Position numbers and translations under genes: made by a program | In this document: piece by piece, positions 15,918-23,674 of the stretch | Numbering within the stretch: the stretch's first letter is position 1 | How the letters are laid out: the number at the start of each line of letters is the position of its first letter | Virus record (IMG/VR): IMGVR_UViG_3300023179_007745 | Span: 1 to 50,830 of that record | From: a virus | Strand: one strand, 5' to 3' | DNA: 50,830 nucleotides | The notes under the pieces: model-generated | Seen by the model: only the letters and a program-made list of their open reading frames with translations | Databases searched by the model: none | Told to the model about the DNA's origin: nothing

Positions 15918-16683
15918 TCCTAACCTCATTTAAAATTTCTTGAATATCATCTCTAACCTGCATACTCGTATCAACGTATCTGCTATGGCCAGGTTGTACG
16001 GTCTCATACATTCCGTTTTGCGATCCTTGTGCAACGATTGGAGGTTCTAACCAATAAACATTCATATTCAACACCTTCATCCAGAATCCTAATTCAGGAT
16101 CAGGATTAAAACAGATCTTATTTGCTTCCATGTGTGAATAAATTTGAAGTGCAGATTCTTTCTTCATTACTACAGAATCTGCACAACGATCTGCAGGATG
16201 TCCCTTGAGATACCAATGTGTGTCTGGGTGCGTGCCTTGAATTCTTTTTCCACCACCCTGACCGATAAATGCAACATGCCAATTAGTTGGAATCGATTGC
16301 ATATATCCTAAGAATCGTTCTACAAAATTATTGCAAATAATTGCATCATCTTCAAACATAATTCCGTATGGTGCATCACCAAACGCTATTCTTCTAAACG
16401 CTTCTTTTTGTTTGAATGATAGTGAGACCATTGCTGGTTGTAGAGGGTAATGAGGAAAGAATTCGTTTGGATCCTGTCCTCTTCTTTGATACTCGAGATG
16501 ATCAGCTTGAAATGATTTAGTATACATTTCATAACTAATCTCTTCTTTATCGAAGTCTGTAATCCATGTTACATTGGTTAGTTGTTCTTTGTTATGGATT
16601 GCTTCAAGAATCTTACGCCTTTCGACGTTAGGCTTATAATGAACAACATATGATGGAATATCTTTATTCAAAGAACACCTCAT
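15904..16683 (-). CDS. Family 25 (LPS-type) glycosyltransferase
   Basis: The 259-residue product has the GT25 pattern: a short N-terminal strand (IPSYVVHYKPNVERR), SFKQKEAFRRIAFGD, then the metal-binding EDD in GIMFEDDAIICN near residue 123. Family 25 includes LPS beta-1,4-galactosyltransferases. The ATG lies within the upstream GT gene's end, with no SD before it. A TTG five codons in has GAGG about 6 nt before it, so MNKDIPSYVV may be the true start. Confidence 0.75.
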   Translation of the reverse strand: MRCSLNKDIPSYVVHYKPNVERRKILEAIHNKEQLTNVTWITDFDKEEISYEMYTKSFQADHLEYQRRGQDPNEFFPHYPLQPAMVSLSFKQKEAFRRIAFGDAPYGIMFEDDAIICNNFVERFLGYMQSIPTNWHVAFIGQGGGKRIQGTHPDTHWYLKGHPADRCADSVVMKKESALQIYSHMEANKICFNPDPELGFWMKVLNMNVYWLEPPIVAQGSQNGMYETVQPGHSRYVDTSMQVRDDIQEILNEVRNESM

Positions 16684-17605
16684 TAAAACGTTTCATAACT
16701 AGTTCTGGTTTAAATTCTTCTACTCGCTTGCTCCAGTCTTCTTGTTTAAGATCTTTAAACGATTGCAGCATTTCTTTTACATTAGATTGATTATACAGCA
16801 AACCAGATCCTTCCAGCATATCTAAATGATTCTTATCAATACCATCTTCCCATGCCATCACTGGTTTATTTTGTGATAGAAATTCTGCTACAGATAGACC
16901 AAAACTCTCACCCCTCTGCCTTGCATGCAACATCATATCACAGGCGTTGATGTAATTACTTTTCAATTGTCTATCGACAAAGGGCTGTAAGTAGATCATG
17001 TTCTTGTGTTGAATGAATTGTTGTGTATTAGCAAACAAGAATACAAACCTATCATCTGAATCTAATATCTCAATTACTGCTTGCTTGACAAATGGAAGAT
17101 CGAATGTATGGAAACCACCAAGTCTACCAACAACAATCTTATCTTCCGGTATCTGCAGCTGTTGTCTGAGATTTTTAGTTGGTTCTGGAAGATCTACAAT
17201 ATGTGGAACATATGTGTGACCATTATTCATTTCATCTGCAAGCCATCTAGAGATGTATGCGTAGCGTGTACCATGAGGATCGTTGGCTTGAAACACAGCA
17301 TGAATTGCAGTTCTTGTTATTGGTAAGAACTCATTGTTAAATCCATACTTTATAAAGTAAGAGATATCTGCTTTATCGCAGTGTTCTTGAAGTTCTTCAT
17401 CATTATTATCATGTGAATATACTTCAAACCTTTGCCTGAACATATCCAATGCTTTTTCTTCAGATTTATCTTCTTCAATAAATCCAGAATTATAACAAAT
17501 GATACTTTCATTGCCAAGTATTTCTTCATTGTAGCGAGCATAGTCATATACGGCTACTGCAGTGCCACGAAAGTTAATTGTATGAGTATGGAATAATACT
17601 TTCAT
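16664..17605 (-). CDS. GT-B glycosyltransferase (family 4-like)
   Basis: The 313-residue protein begins MKVLFHTHTINFRGTAVAVY, resembling a GT4 donor/acceptor loop with the Gly-Thr pair. GRLGGFHTFDLPFVKQAV near residue 165 and RQRGESFGLSVAEFLSQNKP near 250 are the nucleotide-sugar-binding motifs, with the E-x7-E type EFLSQNKPVMAWED. It overlaps the following GT25 gene by 20 nt. It probably acts in the same glycan assembly as its neighbours. Confidence 0.78.
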   Translation of the reverse strand: MKVLFHTHTINFRGTAVAVYDYARYNEEILGNESIICYNSGFIEEDKSEEKALDMFRQRFEVYSHDNNDEELQEHCDKADISYFIKYGFNNEFLPITRTAIHAVFQANDPHGTRYAYISRWLADEMNNGHTYVPHIVDLPEPTKNLRQQLQIPEDKIVVGRLGGFHTFDLPFVKQAVIEILDSDDRFVFLFANTQQFIQHKNMIYLQPFVDRQLKSNYINACDMMLHARQRGESFGLSVAEFLSQNKPVMAWEDGIDKNHLDMLEGSGLLYNQSNVKEMLQSFKDLKQEDWSKRVEEFKPELVMKRFNEVFFE

Positions 17606-17672
17606 AGTAAATTAACGACCTTTTTTTTCATTTCAATCTCTGGTTGAAAACATGATACCTTTCCTCTAAACC

Positions 17673-18338
17673 CTAACAGGTCTGTAGATGAGAACATGCC
17701 GTTTGTGTTAAATGTTCCATAACGACCTGCTTACATCTCTTTGCAAATAATTGAGCATTCTCTTTCATACGACCTTGAAAGAGGTGATATACTTTATCCC
17801 CATATGTGGTTCCTACTCCATACAAAGCAAGATTGTGTAAACGCCAGACTCCTTCAACCGGTTCTCTTTCGAAGTGTGTAGGAAAGAATGTGTGATATCT
17901 AATTCCCTTTGCTTCAGCTTGATAGCAAATCTCTTCACACACATCCGATCGTTGTGTCTCCATCAATGGAGGACGACCAAGCGCTTCATACAACTTGCGC
18001 CAGATAAAGAAGTACCCTGGCCCACAAAAGACGTGGGTCATTGGTGGAATGTGATTAGTAGCTTGTGCAATGCCACATATGCTTCTATGCGCTGCACAAA
18101 TCCTAATTGTTTCTGTGAATGTATCTTGACGAAGTGGAATGCAATCAATATCTACAAATCCTACAATATCAGATGTCTCATTATCCAAGACTTCTTGCAT
18201 CCATAGGCCATGGCGGATTGTCTTAGTATGATATTCAACTGGAAGGTTGAAGTGGTTGATTACATTTCTGTGAGAGTTCACGATATCGGGATCAGAGTTT
18301 TCCCAATACAAGGTATGAATAGTTGCTGTTATAGACAT
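17673..18338 (-). CDS. GT-A-like glycosyltransferase
   Basis: The 221-residue protein has a short N-terminal strand-rich domain and the metal-binding motif FVDIDCIPLR near residue 60 (DxD). CGPGYFFIW then lies where GT-A enzymes have the acceptor loop. No close family is certain. It has a TATAAATA box 27 nt upstream and an SD (AAAGG), so it is expected to be expressed late. The C-terminus (ACSHLQTC) looks non-canonical and might be shortened by mutation. Confidence 0.6.
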   Translation of the reverse strand: MSITATIHTLYWENSDPDIVNSHRNVINHFNLPVEYHTKTIRHGLWMQEVLDNETSDIVGFVDIDCIPLRQDTFTETIRICAAHRSICGIAQATNHIPPMTHVFCGPGYFFIWRKLYEALGRPPLMETQRSDVCEEICYQAEAKGIRYHTFFPTHFEREPVEGVWRLHNLALYGVGTTYGDKVYHLFQGRMKENAQLFAKRCKQVVMEHLTQTACSHLQTC

Positions 18339-18364
18339 AGATCACCTTTACATTTCAACATAGA

Positions 18365-18372
18365 TATTTATA
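18365..18372 (-). promoter_or_regulatory. T4-type late promoter TATAAATA before the GT-A gene
   Basis: There is an exact minus-strand TATAAATA, 27 nt before the ATG of the downstream gene. Its leader (about 20 nt) and AAAGGTGATC ribosome-binding site match other late promoters in this window. T4 late genes are read from TATAAATA by gp55-bearing RNA polymerase. Confidence 0.72.
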
Positions 18373-18406
18373 ATTATAGTATATAGCTTCTCAAAGATGC
18401 AACAAA

Positions 18407-18428
18407 TAAAAAAGGACCCGAAGGTCCT
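18407..18428 (-). terminator. Rho-independent terminator with UUCG tetraloop
   Basis: On the minus strand AGGACC-TTCG-GGTCCT forms a perfect 6-bp stem closed by a UUCG tetraloop, followed by a run of T. It ends the operon finishing with the hypothetical gene at 18450-18788. It also separates it from the late promoter 35 nt further on. Confidence 0.9.
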
Positions 18429-18449
18429 AAAACTTAAACTTTTTAAGAA

Positions 18450-18788
18450 TTATTCCTTTACAACAGAGAACGAATTTCTTCGTTCTTGTGCCTTGAATTC
18501 ATTTTTGATTGATTCAATCTTCCCCTCACGGTCTCCAGATTCATTGATCATCTGCTGTGCATTTTCTTTACAATCATCAATGTCAATATAATTAGTCGCT
18601 ATACAGATGGAAACTAGGGCATTCAATTCATCAATGTGAAGTGATACTCTCTTATCATTACCAAAATCTAGATCAAACCCTTCTCCATTCCACCATTCAC
18701 TAAAATGGATATACCCATCATCAAGACCTGCATACTCAAACAGACCAACAATACCATCTTTACGTAAATTCTTCACTTTCTTCATCAT
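18450..18788 (-). CDS. Hypothetical protein (112 aa)
   Basis: The ATG at 18788 (or the ATG 3 nt later) follows AAAGGAAAT. The product begins MMKKVKNLRKDGIVGLFEY and includes HFSEWWNGEGFDLDFGND and a C-terminal acidic and basic helix. It lies just after the DUF932 gene and before a UUCG terminator, in an early-type operon. No family is recognised. Confidence 0.65.
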   Translation of the reverse strand: MMKKVKNLRKDGIVGLFEYAGLDDGYIHFSEWWNGEGFDLDFGNDKRVSLHIDELNALVSICIATNYIDIDDCKENAQQMINESGDREGKIESIKNEFKAQERRNSFSVVKE

Positions 18789-18795
18789 ATTTCCT

Positions 18796-19782
18796 TTAAG
18801 CGACTTCAGCGTATTCAATTGCAAGTTCAAGAGCTTTTTCTTTCTTAAGGCGATTCATACCAAACCACGACGAATGTAAGCGCGTATCTCTACTGCGTCC
18901 CAAGGTATGATCTGCCATATAGGTAACAGTATTAAAAGCTTGCCACCAACTGCCTTCTGCAAAAGATGCACCCGGCTGTGTATGAATTACTGCCATAGCT
19001 TCTTCGGCTTGACGACTTTGTGGAACTGTACAGATAGTTGCAATAGAGCTCTTTGCATCATCTTTAGACAGTGTAGGAAAGACACGATTAAAATATTCTG
19101 TTAACGTCTCTTTCTTATATTTACGCTTACCAAGAAACTCGGCTTGCTCTTTATAAGCCTCTAAACGATCTTTTGCAATACCCAACGTTTGCTTTACCTG
19201 ATCACCATTAAATACCGAACGATGATTTACTTTTACCGAATGAGCAGTGCTATTTTTTAAAGCAATGGTCATAGTATTGTTACATACGACGCGAATATGT
19301 GTAAAGCGAATATCAATAGAACGACCGAACTCATGAGGATTTGAAAAAAGTAGATATCCTTCAACCGTATCCCCACCAAACACTTCGAAGCTGTCTTTAA
19401 TTTTTGCCAGTGCCCAGACCATCTTGCCACCCTTAAGAGAGCCAGCTGTATGCATTTCCATGTCACCAGCATGTACAAATTCATTAAAGAAATTAAATGC
19501 ATCGATGTTCTGAACAGGATTCCATTTATCTGAAACAACGGTAAGAACTTTTTCATCCGTAGACCTCACTAGGACAGTAGATTGTGTAAGAACCCGATTG
19601 CCTTTAGCATCCTCAAAAAACAAGGGACGCCTTTCAACGGTCCAATCAAGGTTAGCCGCAACTAACATTTGCTCAGGTGACAGGTCATTTGGAACTCTCT
19701 TACCTAAGCCATGCCAAGGGGTTTCGCCAGCATATGCCATCGACACTGTACCGTTTTCATTAATTTCAATTTCGTGTGCCAT
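18796..19782 (-). CDS. DUF932 / TIGR03299 phage-plasmid protein
   Basis: The 328-residue product opens MAHEIEINENGTVSMAY, followed by GETPWHGLGKRVP and LVRSTDEKVLTVVSDKW. These are the signature segments of the DUF932 (TIGR03299) family found on phages and plasmids. The function is unknown, but the length and full set of motifs are canonical. It is preceded by a strong sigma70-type promoter (TTGATA-17-TATAAT) and AGAGGAATTTAAT, so it is probably an early gene. Confidence 0.88.
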   Translation of the reverse strand: MAHEIEINENGTVSMAYAGETPWHGLGKRVPNDLSPEQMLVAANLDWTVERRPLFFEDAKGNRVLTQSTVLVRSTDEKVLTVVSDKWNPVQNIDAFNFFNEFVHAGDMEMHTAGSLKGGKMVWALAKIKDSFEVFGGDTVEGYLLFSNPHEFGRSIDIRFTHIRVVCNNTMTIALKNSTAHSVKVNHRSVFNGDQVKQTLGIAKDRLEAYKEQAEFLGKRKYKKETLTEYFNRVFPTLSKDDAKSSIATICTVPQSRQAEEAMAVIHTQPGASFAEGSWWQAFNTVTYMADHTLGRSRDTRLHSSWFGMNRLKKEKALELAIEYAEVA

Positions 19783-19808
19783 ATTAAATTCCTCTAAATT
19801 AAAAATTC

Positions 19809-19837
19809 ATTATATATCAATCAAACAAAAATATCAA
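19809..19837 (-). promoter_or_regulatory. Strong sigma70-type promoter (TTGATA, 17 nt, TATAAT)
   Basis: On the minus strand TTGATA is followed by exactly 17 nt and then TATAAT, 27 nt before the DUF932 start. This matches a host RNA-polymerase promoter, as used for early phage genes. Its -35 overlaps the end of the metallopeptidase gene. Confidence 0.85.
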
Positions 19838-20325
19838 CCGTTACTGAAGTATTTTTTATTCATTATTTTATTTACCTCTTTGGCGATCCCTGCCTGCCTA
19901 TCATAAGCTTCTTGCTCCCACGGCTGTGCCCGGTACTTTTCGTAGTTTGAATTAGTGTAAGGTAATATCTTACCATTCCACATCATACTCCTTAAACCTT
20001 TGTGGACGAGCCTGCCTTCATAGAATTGTTCAGCATGTACAAGTTCATGAGCTACGACCTCGAGAAAGTTCCTATAATCGAGCCTAGGAGTAATTGTTAC
20101 CGCGTTATTTCTAACACTGTAATTCCCCCACCACTTGCGGATAGTTGCCATGCGAAAAATAATGTCATCGGGCAAATTCAAGAGTTCTCTGAAAGCAGGG
20201 GTAGTAATACGAATCATGGTTGCCAGATTCCTAATCTTTTCTTTTCCTATCAAATTACTCTTGTTGTATGTAGCAGCTGAGACATAGATATTATCAAAAA
20301 GCTTTTTATCACTACGATAAATCAT
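19834..20325 (-). CDS. Zinc metallopeptidase, SprT-like HExxH protein
   Basis: The 163-residue product contains VVAHELVHAEQFYEGR with HELVH at about residues 98-102. A possible third ligand is Glu in YRAQPWEQEAYDRQ. The layout matches small, single-domain zinc proteases such as SprT or phage WSS1-type proteins. A DNA-protein crosslink or late-protein processing role is inferred from context (next to an AAA ATPase), not shown. Confidence 0.72.
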   Translation of the reverse strand: MIYRSDKKLFDNIYVSAATYNKSNLIGKEKIRNLATMIRITTPAFRELLNLPDDIIFRMATIRKWWGNYSVRNNAVTITPRLDYRNFLEVVAHELVHAEQFYEGRLVHKGLRSMMWNGKILPYTNSNYEKYRAQPWEQEAYDRQAGIAKEVNKIMNKKYFSNG

Positions 20326-20327
20326 AA

Positions 20328-21227
20328 TTAAGCACCCTGTGTCAAAACATACTTAGCAAGCGATTTCCAATCATCGCCTGTAGCAGCAATCTTAATTGTA
20401 GAGATTAAAGAACGTAGAGTCAAGTTTACAGCCTTACCAAACATTTCCTCTTTAAGGAACTTTAGAGCTTCTTCTTTAACCGCAGTGTCATACTCTTTAA
20501 GGAACGAAGGCTCCTTAACAATGACATCCATGCGCTCAAGCTTCTGCTCCTCTGTCATCGACAAGTCTACACAAAGACAACGCGAACGAATGGCTTGGTC
20601 GATACGCTCAAGATCCATGTTCGTAATAAAAACAACTTGGCCTGTAAACTTAAATGAGCGAGGCAAATCCTCATCACGCATATCCGCATTCCAGCTGATG
20701 TATCGATCAGAGTAAGAATCTAAGGCGCCTTTAAGGATGTTAAGAGCAATTGGATCCTTAAGCACAGAATCACAATCGTCAAAGACAACTACCATGTTGT
20801 TGCATTCAAATAGAGTACGATACAAGCCTTTAGCAGTACTGTAGCCTTTTACAACTCGATAGCATTTTGAAAGAAAAAGGCGAGCCCCTTCTTCGAATTC
20901 ATCCAAGTCAGTTATATTGACAAGGCCAGCATTGTTTAGGGTAGACAATACAGAGTGTGTTTTTCCAAGACCACCTTGACCAGCAATTACAGCTGAAGGC
21001 AGCACTTTAGAGGCAACCATACCAACCATCTTATTAAGAAACTCAAAGCGCTTATTAATACCGAATTCATCAGAGCACTTTGGTGTGGGAACAAAAGCAG
21101 TAACAGCCTCGGTGTAAGAAGCCATCTTACGCTTAACGTAATATTGATTGGTAGATTTTACTACGACCTTGCCGTTAAAAGAACCAACATACTTACGGCT
21201 TACTTTATCAAATTCAATGTGTGTCAT
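20328..21227 (-). CDS. AAA+ ATPase (299 aa)
   Basis: The start is ATG at 21227 with GAGGAAACACAC directly before it; a longer upstream start overlaps the promoter. Walker A is GQGGLGKTH, Walker B FDDCD near VVVFDDCDSVL, and arginine-finger-like IDQAIRSRC follows. Similar ATPases occur in T4-like marine phages, but the partner is unknown. It is led by a near-consensus promoter (TTGACG-17-TATAAT). It may act with the following metallopeptidase. Confidence 0.78.
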   Translation of the reverse strand: MTHIEFDKVSRKYVGSFNGKVVVKSTNQYYVKRKMASYTEAVTAFVPTPKCSDEFGINKRFEFLNKMVGMVASKVLPSAVIAGQGGLGKTHSVLSTLNNAGLVNITDLDEFEEGARLFLSKCYRVVKGYSTAKGLYRTLFECNNMVVVFDDCDSVLKDPIALNILKGALDSYSDRYISWNADMRDEDLPRSFKFTGQVVFITNMDLERIDQAIRSRCLCVDLSMTEEQKLERMDVIVKEPSFLKEYDTAVKEEALKFLKEEMFGKAVNLTLRSLISTIKIAATGDDWKSLAKYVLTQGA

Positions 21228-21252
21228 GTGTGTTTCCTCAATTGATAAGTCA

Positions 21253-21281
21253 ATTATAGAGGAAAACACATATTACGTCAA
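21253..21281 (-). promoter_or_regulatory. Strong sigma70-type promoter (TTGACG, 17 nt, TATAAT)
   Basis: The minus strand has TTGACG, exactly 17 nt, then TATAAT, 26 nt before the ATPase ATG. This is the best host-type promoter in the window. A 9-bp inverted repeat ends 3 nt upstream. Confidence 0.88.
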
Positions 21282-21283
21282 GT

Positions 21284-21308
21284 AATCCCTACCAAATTAG
21301 TAGGGATT
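21284..21308. repeat. Perfect 9-bp inverted repeat between deformylase and ATPase genes
   Basis: AATCCCTAC and GTAGGGATT flank a 7-nt AT-rich loop. It lies 60 nt after the deformylase stop and just before the -35 of a strong promoter. It could be a weak terminator (no U-run on either strand) or an operator. Confidence 0.5.
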
Positions 21309-21368
21309 AATAAATTGTTAAAAATCAATAGGTTAGAGATCTATGTCTGGGAGATAAATAGGATCTTT

Positions 21369-21962
21369 TCAAATTAAGTCTCGATTTTCAGCAATCTTTG
21401 CCTCGTTGTAGATGTCTATTAGAATTTTATCTGAATACTTCTTCACGAGCTTTTGCTTAACATGATTTTTCTTTTTGACAGCCAAGTTCCATTTTAGTTG
21501 AGAAACATGACTTTTGAAAGTCTTACCAATCATGTGATCATACTCATGTTGGAATACTCTTGCTGATAACCCTTCAAATCTATTTGTGAATTCCTTGCCT
21601 TTTGAATCTTTGTAGGTAGCAACAATGGAGCCTGGCCTTTTGATGTTTAATGACATACCAGGAAAAGACAGACAACCTTCATCCATATTTTCCAGTTGAT
21701 CGCTGTACTCTACTATTACTGGATTGAATATACCGAACATGATTTCATCTAAACCCATTACAAATACTCTTGTATTAATACCAACTTGATTTGCTGCTAA
21801 CCCAATTCCACCTATTTCCTTACATCTATCACAGAGAAGATTAAAAAGACGATCTGCCATACCAACACCTTCTTTAGCAAAATCAAATTCCTCGGGCGGA
21901 TTATGTAGGATAGGATCATCGCTTGGAACTAACTTAAGTTTATCTTTACGTAAAACAATCAT
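21369..21962 (-). CDS. def: Peptide deformylase
   Basis: The 197-residue protein has the three deformylase motifs: GIGLAANQVG near residue 52, EGCLSFPG near 93 and QHEYDH near 139 (Cys and two His bind metal). It removes formyl groups from nascent proteins. Phage deformylases in marine phages are thought to process abundant host or phage proteins. The C-terminus is longer and lysine-rich. It overlaps gene 46 by 4 nt (ATGA). Confidence 0.95.
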   Translation of the reverse strand: MIVLRKDKLKLVPSDDPILHNPPEEFDFAKEGVGMADRLFNLLCDRCKEIGGIGLAANQVGINTRVFVMGLDEIMFGIFNPVIVEYSDQLENMDEGCLSFPGMSLNIKRPGSIVATYKDSKGKEFTNRFEGLSARVFQHEYDHMIGKTFKSHVSQLKWNLAVKKKNHVKQKLVKKYSDKILIDIYNEAKIAENRDLI

Positions 21963-23674
21963 ACAACCATCCTCGAGAAATTCTGAACCTTTTCGAATTT
22001 AATTAATGATGTAAACTTATCGAATAACTGATCGCCCTTATGGCTGATTACAAATACATTCGTATCATCACCAATTGTATGCAGCAAGTTCATTACAAAT
22101 TCTGTACCGTTTGCATCGAGGCTACTATCAAATACTTCATCAAGCAGCAATAAGTTTGTGCTTGCGCTATTTTTCATTTTAGCAATTGTTCTCCAAGTAA
22201 AAATTAGTGCAAGATCAATGCGTTGCTTTTCACCCTCACTAAATGATGCATAACTAAAGTCATCTCTATGTCTTGATTTAATCTTTTCGTTAAATGCTTC
22301 ATCTAACTCAAATGAGACAAAGAAATCCATAGCTGACAAATATTTATTAACCAGTTTATTAATTGCTGGTAAGTACTGCTTTATAATTTTTGTCTTGATC
22401 CCAGTATCTTTAAGCAATGTGGCAGCGGCTTCAAGATAAAACGAGTTCTGTTTTTGTTTACTCTTATCGTCTGACAGCTGTACAACTTCTTTTGCAATAC
22501 TTTTGAGTTCCGCTTTGGCAGTCTCAATGCTTGCTGCATCGCCAGAAACTCTTTCACTTTCTTCTTTGAGTTTTTTGATATAGTTTTGGTCGCTGATGAT
22601 GTTGGCGTTGGTTGCAACCATTTTTGATTGAATATTAGCCATTTCCGATTTGATATCAGTGATTGCATCAATTCTCGCCTCAGCTTCATTGATTTTATCG
22701 TTGAGCGATGTAATTGCATCGTTGATTTCTTCGATCTTGTGTTCATGTTTATTAATTGCATGATCCTTAATGTCTCTATTGATTGCTTGAGCGCATGTTG
22801 GACAATTGTCGTGTTCTTGATAGAAGGTGATTTGCTCTTTAGCAGTCTTGATCCTATTATTAAGTGACTTAAGTAATCCCGCCATCTCCGTTCGTTTTGC
22901 ACTGACTTGCTCTTCGTCCGAGATAGAATCTTTGAGCTCTTGAAATTCTTTTCCCAAACGATCAGCATCTTTTGAGAGTTCTTGAATTCTTGCTTCTGCT
23001 TCCATGATAAGTTGCTGAACATCATCACTCCTCTTCTTTTGCTCCTCTTCCAATTGCTTGATGTAGTTTTGTTGCAATTGGACTTTTTGTTTACCCACTT
23101 CTATCTTACTATCGATATCTCTGATGATATCCTTGATTGTATTAAGTCTAGATTTTAGAATAACATTCATTACAGAGAATATTTGAATGTCAAGGATATC
23201 TTCAATTACTTCTCTTCTATGCGCAGCAGGTAATTGCATAAAAGGTGTAAATGATGCACTACCTAGTATAACAATCTGTGTGAATGACTTATAGTTAAGT
23301 TTGAGGATATGCTCTTCAAGATATTTTTGGTAATCCCTTGCTGCAGCATCCTGATTAAGTAATTCACCGTTACAATGAATCTCGAATATAGCTGGCTTAA
23401 CGCCCCTTACAATTTTATACTCTTTTCTACCAATATCAAACTCGATCTCAACAACAAGATGTTTTTCGTTGATGCTATTAACTAACTGTGGTTTGTTAAT
23501 GTTGCGGAATGCCTTACCGAACAATGAAAAGCAAATAGCATCAAGAATAGTACTCTTGCCAGCACCATTCTCACCAACAATTAATGTAGTGGGGGATAGG
23601 TCGAGTTTTACTTCAGTAGATTGTGCACCAGTAGATAAGAAGTTTTTCCATCTGACATATTTAAATTTTATCAT
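21959..23674 (-). CDS. 46: Recombination nuclease subunit gp46 (SbcC/Rad50-like)
   Basis: The 571-residue ATPase has a Walker A (GENGAGKST, near residue 34) and coiled-coil arms around a Cys-x-x-Cys zinc hook (DNCPTC, near 292). The ABC signature SEGEKQRIDLAL and Walker B LLLLDEVFDS follow near the C-terminus. With gp47 it processes DNA ends for recombination-driven replication. It overlaps gp47 upstream and deformylase downstream by 4 nt each. Confidence 0.97.
   Translation of the reverse strand: MIKFKYVRWKNFLSTGAQSTEVKLDLSPTTLIVGENGAGKSTILDAICFSLFGKAFRNINKPQLVNSINEKHLVVEIEFDIGRKEYKIVRGVKPAIFEIHCNGELLNQDAAARDYQKYLEEHILKLNYKSFTQIVILGSASFTPFMQLPAAHRREVIEDILDIQIFSVMNVILKSRLNTIKDIIRDIDSKIEVGKQKVQLQQNYIKQLEEEQKKRSDDVQQLIMEAEARIQELSKDADRLGKEFQELKDSISDEEQVSAKRTEMAGLLKSLNNRIKTAKEQITFYQEHDNCPTCAQAINRDIKDHAINKHEHKIEEINDAITSLNDKINEAEARIDAITDIKSEMANIQSKMVATNANIISDQNYIKKLKEESERVSGDAASIETAKAELKSIAKEVVQLSDDKSKQKQNSFYLEAAATLLKDTGIKTKIIKQYLPAINKLVNKYLSAMDFFVSFELDEAFNEKIKSRHRDDFSYASFSEGEKQRIDLALIFTWRTIAKMKNSASTNLLLLDEVFDSSLDANGTEFVMNLLHTIGDDTNVFVISHKGDQLFDKFTSLIKFEKVQNFSRMVV

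Noticed and set aside
20485-20715. Plus-strand ORF within the AAA ATPase gene
   Set aside because: It is a shadow of the ATPase reading frame, with no start signal or domain.
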